A stretch of DNA of 14,864 bases from contig JBEKLQ010000102.1 of NCBI GenBank assembly GCA_050010115.1, forward strand, positions 1 to 14,864, given 5' to 3'. The position numbers and the translations under genes are program-made. The notes under the pieces were generated by a model that saw only the letters and a program-made list of their open reading frames with translations, searched no databases and was not told the origin of the DNA. The DNA comes from JAKACA01 sp050010115. Lineage in GTDB: Bacteria > Actinomycetota > Acidimicrobiia > Acidimicrobiales > Bog-793. This document shows positions 5,792-12,478 of this stretch, one piece after another (positions within the stretch are counted from its first letter, which is position 1; the number at the start of each line of letters is the position of its first letter).

Positions 5792-7171
5792 ATGGACCGT
5801 GTCGCTGTCGTGGCGCCGGTCGGGCAGGTGCGCAACGCCCTTGTCGCGGTTGCCGATGCCGGCGTACTCGAGCCGGAGCGCGTGATCGGTGCAACCGCCG
5901 GGCCGGCGACAGCCGCGCTGCAGCGCGTCAGGCGAAGCGGCGCCGAGTCGGCGGCGGCTCCGTCCGCCATGCTCGCGCACGATGCCCCCGATCTTGACGT
6001 GCTCGAACGCGATGGTCGTGTCGACGAGCTTGCCGGCGAGGTCGAGCTCGAGGAGGTGCTGGCTGCTGCTGTGCGACGCGACGACCTGGCGGCAGTGGCA
6101 GGTTGGGCTGCGTCTGCCGACGTCGACGACCTGACCCGTCGCCTGGTCCCCCTTGGGTCGGCGGTCGTGCGCATGCCGATTCCCCGGGGTGTCGAGCCCC
6201 CAACGCTCGTGAGCACCGAAGGGGCAGCCGGGACCTTCCAACCGCTCGTCGATACCTACGCCACCGTGCCCTACGCGGATGTGAACCCCTCGATCTTCGC
6301 CGGTGTGGCATACATCGTGATGTTCGGAATGATGTTCGGTGACGTCGGCCACGGTGCGCTGCTGCTCGTGGGTGGTGTGCTTCTGCACACAGGACGCATT
6401 CGTTCGCTCGCTCACCTCCGCCGGCTGGCTCCGTTCGTCATCGGGGCAGGGCTTGCGAGCATGGCCTTCGGCCTTGCTTACGGTGAGGCGTTCGGACCGA
6501 CGAAGGTCGTTCCGACGCTGTGGTTGTCCCCGCTCGAGCACGCCACGACGTTGCTGTCGGTGGCCGTGGCTGTCGGTGCGGGCCTGCTGACCGTGTCCTA
6601 CGCGCTCGGGACCGTGAACCGCTGGCGCGAAGGTGGGGCACGCAGAGCACTCCTTGCCGTCTCGGGGCTCGCCGGCGCAGGCATGTACCTGGGTCTCGCG
6701 CTCGTAGGGTGGGGCTGGTACCGCCACATCGGCGGGCTCGAGCTCGCCGGCGGACTTCTCGCCACCGGTGGTCTCGTGCTCAGCTTCGTCGGTCTGTGGG
6801 CCGAGGCCGGTGGTCGCGGCTCGGGCGTCGCCCAAGCGGGTGTGGGGCTCTTCGATGCCGTGATTCGGTTGGGCACGAACACGGTGTCGTTCACCCGACT
6901 CGCCGCCTTCGGACTTACCCACGCCGCCCTCGAAGGCATCGTCTGGCAGGGCACAACGGCGTTGTGGCAGCGTGGCTCCGTTGCCGTTCTGTTCGCCGCC
7001 GCAGTGTTCCTCGTGGGCAATTTGCTGACATTCGCCCTCGAAGCGCTGGTGGCGGGAGTACAGGCGCTACGTCTTGAGTACTACGAGTTGTTCTCCCGGA
7101 TCTTCTCAACCTCGGGCCGGGCGTTCCGGCCGTGGCATGTCCCGACCCTGTCTGCCAAGGAGACACCATGA
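5792..7171 (+). CDS. V-type ATPase subunit I (a-type, membrane stator), short form
   Basis: The 459-residue protein starts at ATG 5792 (MDRVAVVAPVGQVRNALV), a usual opening for this family; an in-frame GTG at 5759 is possible. The cytoplasmic arm is only about 160 residues, roughly half of that in typical 600-660-residue bacterial homologues. The membrane part begins at VNPSIFAGVAYIVMFGMMFGD (164-184) and has about seven hydrophobic helices. The two Arg residues that line the ion half-channels are present: Arg369 in NTVSFTRLAAFGLTH (yeast Arg735 position) and Arg427 in VQALRLEYYE (yeast Arg799 position). The subunit contacts the K ring and transfers ions during rotation. It ends in an ATGA overlap with the K gene. 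All key membrane residues are intact, so it should function despite the small arm. Confidence 0.93.
   Translation: MDRVAVVAPVGQVRNALVAVADAGVLEPERVIGATAGPATAALQRVRRSGAESAAAPSAMLAHDAPDLDVLERDGRVDELAGEVELEEVLAAAVRRDDLAAVAGWAASADVDDLTRRLVPLGSAVVRMPIPRGVEPPTLVSTEGAAGTFQPLVDTYATVPYADVNPSIFAGVAYIVMFGMMFGDVGHGALLLVGGVLLHTGRIRSLAHLRRLAPFVIGAGLASMAFGLAYGEAFGPTKVVPTLWLSPLEHATTLLSVAVAVGAGLLTVSYALGTVNRWREGGARRALLAVSGLAGAGMYLGLALVGWGWYRHIGGLELAGGLLATGGLVLSFVGLWAEAGGRGSGVAQAGVGLFDAVIRLGTNTVSFTRLAAFGLTHAALEGIVWQGTTALWQRGSVAVLFAAAVFLVGNLLTFALEALVAGVQALRLEYYELFSRIFSTSGRAFRPWHVPTLSAKETP
7157..7162 (+). promoter_or_regulatory. Strong internal ribosome binding site for the ring subunit
   Basis: AAGGAG five bases before ATG 7168 is the best ribosome binding site inside the operon. 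This fits the high copy number of the ring subunit relative to its neighbours. Confidence 0.6.
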
Positions 7172-7587
7172 TTGCCTGGTTGATCGGCTTCCCCGTTCTC
7201 GTGGCTGTGGCTGCCCTCGTCGGCGTGCTGCTCCATCGCCGGCCGAGAGGAGCACTCCGGTTCGTGAAGGTGGCGAATCTGGTGCTCCTCCTCGGGGCAG
7301 GGATCGTCACTGCCCTCGCCATGTCGGCCGCCCCGAGTGCGGCAGCCACGAGCGCTGCTGGCACCGTCCCGTCCTATGGCGGACAAGCGCTCATTGGTGC
7401 GGCCATCGCCGTGGCGGGAGCCTCGATCGGAGCCGGCATCGGTGTCGCCTACACCGGCTCGGCCGCCCTGGCGGCCATGAGCGAGAGACCCGACATGTTC
7501 GGCCGGGCCATGGTCATCGTCGGTCTGGCCGAGGGCATTGCCATCTATGGCCTGGTCGTGGCGATCATTCTCATCGGCAAGGCATAG
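7168..7587 (+). CDS. V-type ATPase subunit K (proteolipid, c-ring)
   Basis: ATG 7168 overlaps the previous stop and has AAGGAG five bases upstream (7157-7162), so the 139-residue protein should be made abundantly, as a ring subunit needs. There are four hydrophobic segments: 2-22, 33-52, about 71-100 and 110-136. The last pair is a true c-type hairpin: Gly-rich GASIGAGIGVAYTGSAAL followed by IVGLAEGIAIYGLVVAIIL with ion-binding Glu122. The first pair lacks the GxGxG helix and any carboxylate and is joined by a basic loop (HRRPRGALR). It may be a signal or anchor hairpin or a highly diverged duplicate. Absence of a Ser/Thr after the Glu argues for protons rather than sodium, a weak inference. 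Confidence 0.9.
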   Translation: MIAWLIGFPVLVAVAALVGVLLHRRPRGALRFVKVANLVLLLGAGIVTALAMSAAPSAAATSAAGTVPSYGGQALIGAAIAVAGASIGAGIGVAYTGSAALAAMSERPDMFGRAMVIVGLAEGIAIYGLVVAIILIGKA

Positions 7588-7591
7588 CTCG

Positions 7592-7813
7592 ATGGGGCGA
7601 GTCGCCGTCATCGGTGAGACCGTTCACGTCGAGGGCTTTGCGCTCGCCGGCGCGACGGTCATCTGCACGGAGGACGCCACGGGAGCACGCGACGCATGGC
7701 TGACGCTGGCCGATGACACCGTCCTCGTCGTCCTGACACCGATGGCTGCGGCGGCCGTGGGCGGGATACCGGCGTCGAACGACGACGTCCTGACCGTGGT
7801 GATACCGACGTGA
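7592..7813 (+). CDS. V-type ATPase subunit F, short form
   Basis: Only 73 residues: MGRVAVIGETVHVEGFALAG, then VICTEDATGARDAWLTLADD, VLVVLTPMAAAAV and a final strand VLTVVIPT. This is the subunit F order (strand with IG motif, vxGF-LAG helix, LVLxT strand, helix, closing strand ending in IP). The usual length is about 100-110 residues; the loss is in the linking helices and the C-terminal tail. F binds subunit D to form the rotating central shaft and in some enzymes modulates ATP hydrolysis through its C-terminal helix, which is absent here. The ATG is four bases past the K stop with AAGG (7579-7582) upstream. The gene ends in a GTGA overlap with subunit E. Confidence 0.85.
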   Translation: MGRVAVIGETVHVEGFALAGATVICTEDATGARDAWLTLADDTVLVVLTPMAAAAVGGIPASNDDVLTVVIPT

Positions 7814-8412
7814 CAGGAACGACCGCCGCAGCCCGACTCGGCGGTCGCGAGGGATCAGACATCGCCCCCGCCGAAGCGGATGCTCGTCGCTCTCGCCGCG
7901 AGACGATGCGGACATCGCTCGCACCCGTCGAGGCGGCGCTGCTCGCAGACGCCCACCGGCGGGCTCTCTTGATCCTCGAGACGGAGGAGGCCCATGGGCG
8001 CGCAGAGTTGGCCAAGGCACGAGCCATCGCCGACGCGTTGCTCGAAGGGGCGCGCGTCGGTGGAGAGTCGGCGGCCGAGCGGCAGGCGGCTGTGGAGCTG
8101 GCGACAACGCGACGCGAGGCGCACGGCCTCGTGCTGGCTGCCCGTCGTCAGGCCTACGAAGCGCTGCGCCGCTCCGCTCTCGAGGAAATGGAGCGCCGCG
8201 CCGGGACCGAGGAGGCAGTCCGGCTCAAAGAACGGCTGGCGGTACTGGCCCGTACCCGCCTCGGCGAGGGCGCAACCGTTCAGCAGGGCGCTCCACGCGA
8301 GATCGGCATCGTCGCCGTCGCCGGCAACCGCGTCGCCCTTGTGAGCCTGGAAGAGCTCGTCGACCATCATCTGGCCTTGTTGGCACCGCAGGTCGAGGGG
8401 CTCTGGGCGTGA
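7810..8412 (+). CDS. V-type ATPase peripheral-stalk subunit E
   Basis: This is a 200-residue protein from a GTG that overlaps the F stop. Residues about 34-135 form a long Ala/Glu/Arg-rich helix (LAPVEAALLADAHRRALLIL onward), and the C-terminal 65 residues form a compact domain (AVRLKERLAVLARTRLGEG, EIGIVAVAGNRVALVSLEEL). This two-part build is that of subunit E, which pairs with the first-gene product in the peripheral stalk and caps the top of subunit B. The first 30 residues are a likely disordered extension. The gene overlaps subunit A by GTGA (8409-8412), so translation is probably coupled. Confidence 0.85.
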   Translation: MTGTTAAARLGGREGSDIAPAEADARRSRRETMRTSLAPVEAALLADAHRRALLILETEEAHGRAELAKARAIADALLEGARVGGESAAERQAAVELATTRREAHGLVLAARRQAYEALRRSALEEMERRAGTEEAVRLKERLAVLARTRLGEGATVQQGAPREIGIVAVAGNRVALVSLEELVDHHLALLAPQVEGLWA

Positions 8413-10169
8413 CGACGGCTCCCGCTTCAGAGCCGGCCGCCGATCACGGCTCCGGGAAGATCGTTCGCGTGAACGGTCCGTTGGTCGAGATCGAGCGGCT
8501 CGAAGGCACGGCCATGCTCGATGTCGTCGAGATCGGGCCCGCCCGGCTGACGGGCGAGGTGGTGTCGGTCTCGGCTACCGGGCGCGTGGTTGCACAGCTG
8601 TACGAGTACACCGGAGGCCTGGCTGTTGGCGACGACGCCAGAGGGCTGGGGCACCCATTGTCGGCTCGGCTCGGCCCGGGGCTGCTGGGCGGCGTCTTCG
8701 ATGGGTTGCTCCGTCCACTGCTCGGCGGTCCCACCTGGCTGGCTCCTGGTGTGCTCGGCTCCGCCACCGGCGCCGCCCCCCACTGGCAGTTCCGGCCCAG
8801 CGCGAGCGCAGGAGACGAGGTGTCACCGGGCAGCGAGCTCGGAACCGTGCTCACACGTGGCGGCTTCGTCCACCGCGTCCTGGCGCCGCCCCGGACCTCG
8901 GGCAGGCTCGAATGGATCGCCCCCGACGCCGACGTGGACGAAGATGAGCCGGTCGCCGTAGTGAGCGGGACCAACGTCACCGTCGCCGAGTCATGGCCGG
9001 TGCACGCCGCTCGACCGGTGCGGGCTCGGCTCGATCCCGCGGCACCGCTCATCACCGGCCAGCGCGTCGTGGACCTGCTGTTCCCGGTCGTGAAGGGTGG
9101 GACCGTGGCGGTGCCGGGAGGGTTCGGAACCGGCAAGACCGTGCTGCTCCAGCAGATCGTCAAGTGGTGCGCGGCGGACGTCATCGTGTTCGTCGGATGT
9201 GGTGAGCGAGGCAACGAGTTGGCCGACGCCTTGACTGATCTGGGCGCGCTGACTGATCCAGTCACAGGTCACAGCCTGACCGAGCGCACGGTGGTGATCG
9301 CCAACACCTCGAACATGCCCGTCATGGCTCGCGAGGCGAGCATCTACACCGGGATGACCGTGGCCGAGTTCTATCGGGACATGGGCTATGACACGGTGCT
9401 GCTCGCCGACTCCACCTCGCGTTGGGCCGAGGCGCTTCGGGAGTTCTCCTCCCGAAGCGGTCAACTTCCCGCCGAGGAGGGATACCCGGCCAGCCTCGCT
9501 TCCGCCCTTGCCGCCTTCTACGAGCGCTCCGGAAGGGTGACCACCTTGGGAGGCGAGGAGGGGTCGGTGACCATCATGGGGGCCGTCTCGCCGCCGGGAG
9601 GCGACATGACCGAGCCCGTTACGGCACATACCGAACGCTTTGTCCGCTGTCTGTGGTCGCTGGACCGCAACCTCGCTTATGCCCGGCACTACCCGGCGAT
9701 CACGTGGCAACGTTCCTTCTCTCGCGACGCCGAGACCATAGGCGCTTGGCACGCCTCCGCAGGCCGGCCTGGCTGGAGCGCTGCTCGCTCCCGCGCCATG
9801 GGGCTGCTCGCAGAGGCTGACCGGCTCGCGCCGGTGGTGGAGCTCGTCGGTCTCGCCGCCTTGCCCGCTCGGGAGCGCATCGTGCTGCTGACCGCACGAC
9901 TGCTTCGGGAAGCAGTGCTGCAACAGAACGCCACGATCGACAACGACGCCTACTCGTCACCAGAGAAGCAGACGGCGCTGCTCGACATGGTTCTCGCCGT
10001 CTACGACCGCTGTCTCGATCTGCTCGACGAAGGAGTCCCGGCGGCGGCGATCGAGGAGGTGGACTTCACCGGAGCGACACGGGTGCGCGACGAGGCGGGA
10101 ACCGAAGACGCCGCCAGCGTGGTCCGGCGACGAGACGAGCTCCTCGAAGTGCTGGCAGGGCTGCGATGA
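8409..10169 (+). CDS. atpA: V-type ATPase catalytic subunit A
   Basis: This 586-residue protein is the ATP-hydrolysing (or ATP-making) subunit of the A3B3 head. GTG 8409 has GAGGGG (8395-8400) upstream. Residues 15-75 form the beta-barrel, about 110-200 the non-homologous bulge specific to V/A-type A subunits, then the nucleotide-binding domain: P-loop GGFGTGKT (237-244, Lys243; most relatives have GPFGSGKT), catalytic Glu266 in GCGERGNE, RTVVIANTSNMPVMAREASI (293-312) and Walker B region LLADSTSRWAEALRE (331-345). AEEGYP, GAVSPPGGDMTEPVT and a helical C-terminal domain follow. All catalytic residues are present and the length is normal, so it should be active. It overlaps subunit B by ATGA (10166-10169), placing A and B under coupled translation for their 3:3 ratio. 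Confidence 0.98.
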   Translation: MTTAPASEPAADHGSGKIVRVNGPLVEIERLEGTAMLDVVEIGPARLTGEVVSVSATGRVVAQLYEYTGGLAVGDDARGLGHPLSARLGPGLLGGVFDGLLRPLLGGPTWLAPGVLGSATGAAPHWQFRPSASAGDEVSPGSELGTVLTRGGFVHRVLAPPRTSGRLEWIAPDADVDEDEPVAVVSGTNVTVAESWPVHAARPVRARLDPAAPLITGQRVVDLLFPVVKGGTVAVPGGFGTGKTVLLQQIVKWCAADVIVFVGCGERGNELADALTDLGALTDPVTGHSLTERTVVIANTSNMPVMAREASIYTGMTVAEFYRDMGYDTVLLADSTSRWAEALREFSSRSGQLPAEEGYPASLASALAAFYERSGRVTTLGGEEGSVTIMGAVSPPGGDMTEPVTAHTERFVRCLWSLDRNLAYARHYPAITWQRSFSRDAETIGAWHASAGRPGWSAARSRAMGLLAEADRLAPVVELVGLAALPARERIVLLTARLLREAVLQQNATIDNDAYSSPEKQTALLDMVLAVYDRCLDLLDEGVPAAAIEEVDFTGATRVRDEAGTEDAASVVRRRDELLEVLAGLR

Positions 10170-11605
10170 CCGAGCCTTCCTCTTTCAATGTCCCGGTCGA
10201 GTATCGGGGTGCTCGTGACGTGGAGGGTCCGCTGCTCGTCGTCAGCGGAGTCGCCGGTGTGGGCTGGGACGAGTTCGCCACCGTGCGCTTGCCCTCTGGC
10301 GAGGCCCGGCGCGGCCTGGTGCTCGAGGTGCACGGTGACTTGGCTGTCCTGGAGGTGCTGGAAGGCACCTCAGGCATCGATCCGGAGCTGGCGACGGTTG
10401 CCTTCTCCGGCCGTCCCTTTGAGATACCCGTAGGCGAAGGTTGGCTCGGTCGGGTGTGGAGCGGGCTCGGCGAACCGCTCGACGGGGGTCCGCCGATGCT
10501 CGGTGCGACGACCCGATCGGTGACAGGTTCGCCCATGAACCCGACCGTGCGCGACGTGCCCCGCGACCCGATACTCACGGGCATCTCGGTCATCGACGCA
10601 CTGACCACGCTGGTTCGTGGGCAGAAATTGCCCATCTTTTCCAGCGCCGGCCTACCGCACTTCGAGCTGGCGGCCCAGATCGCCGCGCAGGCTCATGCAA
10701 GCGGAGAGCCGTTCAAGGTGGTCGTAGCCGCCATGGGGCTCACACGGGCGGACGCACGCGCCATGCAGCAGGTGCTCGAGGCGCGAAGCTCGGGCGGCGA
10801 CCTGGCACTGTTCCTCGACACGGCGGACGACCCGGTGCTGCAACGCATCCTCACGCCTCGCGTGGCGCTTACCGTCGCCGAGCACCTCGCCTTTGACCTC
10901 GGCCAACACGTGCTCGTGCTCCTTGCCGACATGACGAGCTACTGCGAAGCGGTGCGCGAAGTGTCGGCTGCGCGCGGCGAGATCCCCGGTCGGCGGGCGT
11001 ATCCCGGCTACCTCTACAGCGATCTCGCCTCCATCTACGAGCGCTGCGGTCGGATGCGGGACCACCCGGGCTCGGTAACCCTGGTCCCGGTGCTGACGAT
11101 GCCCGCAGGTGACATCACCCACCCTGTTGCCGACCTGACCGGTTACATCACGGAGGGACAGATCCTGCTCACCCACTCCGTCCAAGGCGAGGGCATCTAC
11201 CCGCCAGTAGATGTGCTGGGTTCGCTCTCCCGCCTGATGCGCAAGGGCACCGGTGCGGGCAGGACGCGAGCGGATCACCCTGCCATCGCCGCCCAGCTCA
11301 TCGCCGCCACCGCCCATGCGAACGACGTCCGCGACCTTGCCGAGCTGATCGGTGCCGCCGCCCTCACCGACACCGACCGCCGATACTTGGATTTCGCCGA
11401 CGCCTTCACCTCAACCCTGATCAACCAGGAAGCGGGCGAGTCACGGTCGCTCGAAGCGACCCTGTCCCGGGCTTGGGAGGTTGCTTCGGTGCTCCCGAGC
11501 CGCGAGCTCACGATGGTGTCTGCGGCGGACATCGCCGCCTTCTACACCGACGCGGACCGTGCGCCAGGTGACCTCGCATCGACCGATCTGACCAACGATG
11601 CCTGA
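10166..11605 (+). CDS. atpB: V-type ATPase non-catalytic subunit B
   Basis: The 479-residue protein begins at an ATG inside the end of subunit A. It carries the family signatures RGQKLPIFSSAGLPHFELAA (151-170, a P-loop-like segment without GKT), TADDPVLQRILTPRVALTVA (219-238), DMTSYCEAVREVSAARGEIP (255-274), GRRAYPGYLYSDLASIYERC (275-294), DITHPVADLTGYITEGQI (316-333) and GIYPPVDVLGSLSRLM (343-358). Arg356 corresponds to the arginine finger that completes the catalytic site at the A/B interface. B alternates with A in the head and regulates the catalytic sites without hydrolysing ATP. Most relatives have GSGLPHN and LSREL where this has SAGLPHF and LTHSV, mild local divergence. The stop overlaps the subunit D start by eight bases. 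Confidence 0.97.
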   Translation: MTEPSSFNVPVEYRGARDVEGPLLVVSGVAGVGWDEFATVRLPSGEARRGLVLEVHGDLAVLEVLEGTSGIDPELATVAFSGRPFEIPVGEGWLGRVWSGLGEPLDGGPPMLGATTRSVTGSPMNPTVRDVPRDPILTGISVIDALTTLVRGQKLPIFSSAGLPHFELAAQIAAQAHASGEPFKVVVAAMGLTRADARAMQQVLEARSSGGDLALFLDTADDPVLQRILTPRVALTVAEHLAFDLGQHVLVLLADMTSYCEAVREVSAARGEIPGRRAYPGYLYSDLASIYERCGRMRDHPGSVTLVPVLTMPAGDITHPVADLTGYITEGQILLTHSVQGEGIYPPVDVLGSLSRLMRKGTGAGRTRADHPAIAAQLIAATAHANDVRDLAELIGAAALTDTDRRYLDFADAFTSTLINQEAGESRSLEATLSRAWEVASVLPSRELTMVSAADIAAFYTDADRAPGDLASTDLTNDA

Positions 11606-12320
11606 GCAGGTCCCGCCGGGTCGTGCCGGGCGGCTGTGGCTCGTCGGTCGACTGGCCACCGCACGACGCGGCAAGGAGCTCCTCGACCGAAAGTGGCAGC
11701 TGCTCGAACATGACGCGCGCAGGTTGGCGCTACGCCGCCGTGAGACCCGCCAAGCGTGGGAGAACTCCTACGCGGAGGCGCAGCGTTGGGGCCGGCGCTC
11801 AGCTGTGCTGGGAGGACAGTCTGGCCTGTCGCTGGCGGCGAACGCGGTGTCGGGGAAGGCCCTCATCGATGTGAAATGGCGCGACACCATGGGAATTCGG
11901 CACCCGGACGACTCCGCCTGCAGCCTGCCCGTCCTCGACCCGGCCGAGATAGCTGCCGGGAACGCTGCCCTGCGGCCCGCAGCTCGTGCCTATCGCCGTG
12001 CCATCGAGGCGGCGCTGTCGCACGCCATCGCCGAGACGGCGTTCCAGCGCATCGACGAAGAACTGCGGGCCACGAAACGCCGCACGCGTGCCATTGAGCG
12101 GCACCGTTTGCCAGCGCTCGAAGAGGCGCTTCGCGAGCTGCAGTTACGGCTCGACGAGCTCGAGCTCGAAGAGCGGGTGGTTGGCCGCTGGTCGCGCCAG
12201 CGCCGTCTCGACACGGGGTCGACCCCCCCGACCCCGGCAGGCCGGCCGGACACCCGGCTCTCCTCCAACGAGCCGTCGATGACTCACGATGAACACCTCA
12301 TCGAAGGAACCGGCCAATGA
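11598..12320 (+). CDS. V-type ATPase central-shaft subunit D
   Basis: The 240-residue protein starts at ATG 11598, eight bases inside subunit B. It has the D pattern of two long coiled-coil helices: N-terminal GRLATARRGKELLDRKWQLL onward and C-terminal AIAETAFQRIDEELRATKRR to LDELELEERVV, separated by a globular part (VKWRDTMGIRHPDDSACSLP). D rotates in the A3B3 cavity with F and drives subunit C and the K ring. About 45 extra residues after the second helix are Pro/Ser/Thr-rich and probably disordered; the usual length is 200-220. The stop forms an ATGA with an extra downstream start (12317). Confidence 0.93.
   Translation: MPEQVPPGRAGRLWLVGRLATARRGKELLDRKWQLLEHDARRLALRRRETRQAWENSYAEAQRWGRRSAVLGGQSGLSLAANAVSGKALIDVKWRDTMGIRHPDDSACSLPVLDPAEIAAGNAALRPAARAYRRAIEAALSHAIAETAFQRIDEELRATKRRTRAIERHRLPALEEALRELQLRLDELELEERVVGRWSRQRRLDTGSTPPTPAGRPDTRLSSNEPSMTHDEHLIEGTGQ
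12304..12308 (+). promoter_or_regulatory. Ribosome binding site ahead of the ATGA junction after subunit D
   Basis: AAGGA stands eight bases before ATG 12317. It has no role for subunit D itself, so it suggests that another gene was, or is, translated from here. Confidence 0.4.
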
Positions 12321-12478
12321 AGGCTGTCATCGGGGACACGGTGTCGCCAGCCCCGACTGGGTCTCAACCGGTGCTGCGGGAGCGGGGTTCCCGCTGTTCC
12401 TCGGGAGTCGGCTCGCTTCCAAAGCGGTCGTCCAACCACGCTTCGAGCTCAGCCGGCGGAAGCGGGCGGCACAGGTAG
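12317..12478 (+). pseudogene. ATGA-coupled small frame after subunit D, possible subunit F-like remnant
   Basis: A 53-codon frame begins at ATG 12317 overlapping the D stop, with AAGGA eight bases upstream (12304-12308), the same coupling used by the other operon genes. Its first residues, MKAVIGDTVSPAPTG, resemble the start of subunit F (MGRVAVIGETVHVEG). From base 12364 it is antisense to the next gene and reads Ser/Arg/Gly-rich, unlike a real protein. It may be the truncated 5' end of a former operon gene, or coincidence. Confidence 0.3.

Noticed and set aside
5753..6922. Long open frame of 389 codons on the minus strand inside subunits C and I
   Set aside because: It is antisense to clearly conserved coding sequence and is His/Arg/Gly-rich with no domain pattern; this is a typical GC-rich shadow frame.
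8991..9923. 310-codon minus-strand frame inside subunit A
   Set aside because: It lies wholly opposite the conserved catalytic domain and shows no protein-like features.
12381..12395. AGCGGG-GTT-CCCGCT hairpin as a shared terminator of the convergent genes
   Set aside because: It lies inside the last codons of the PAS-GGDEF-EAL gene and has no U-tract; a role is possible but unsupported.
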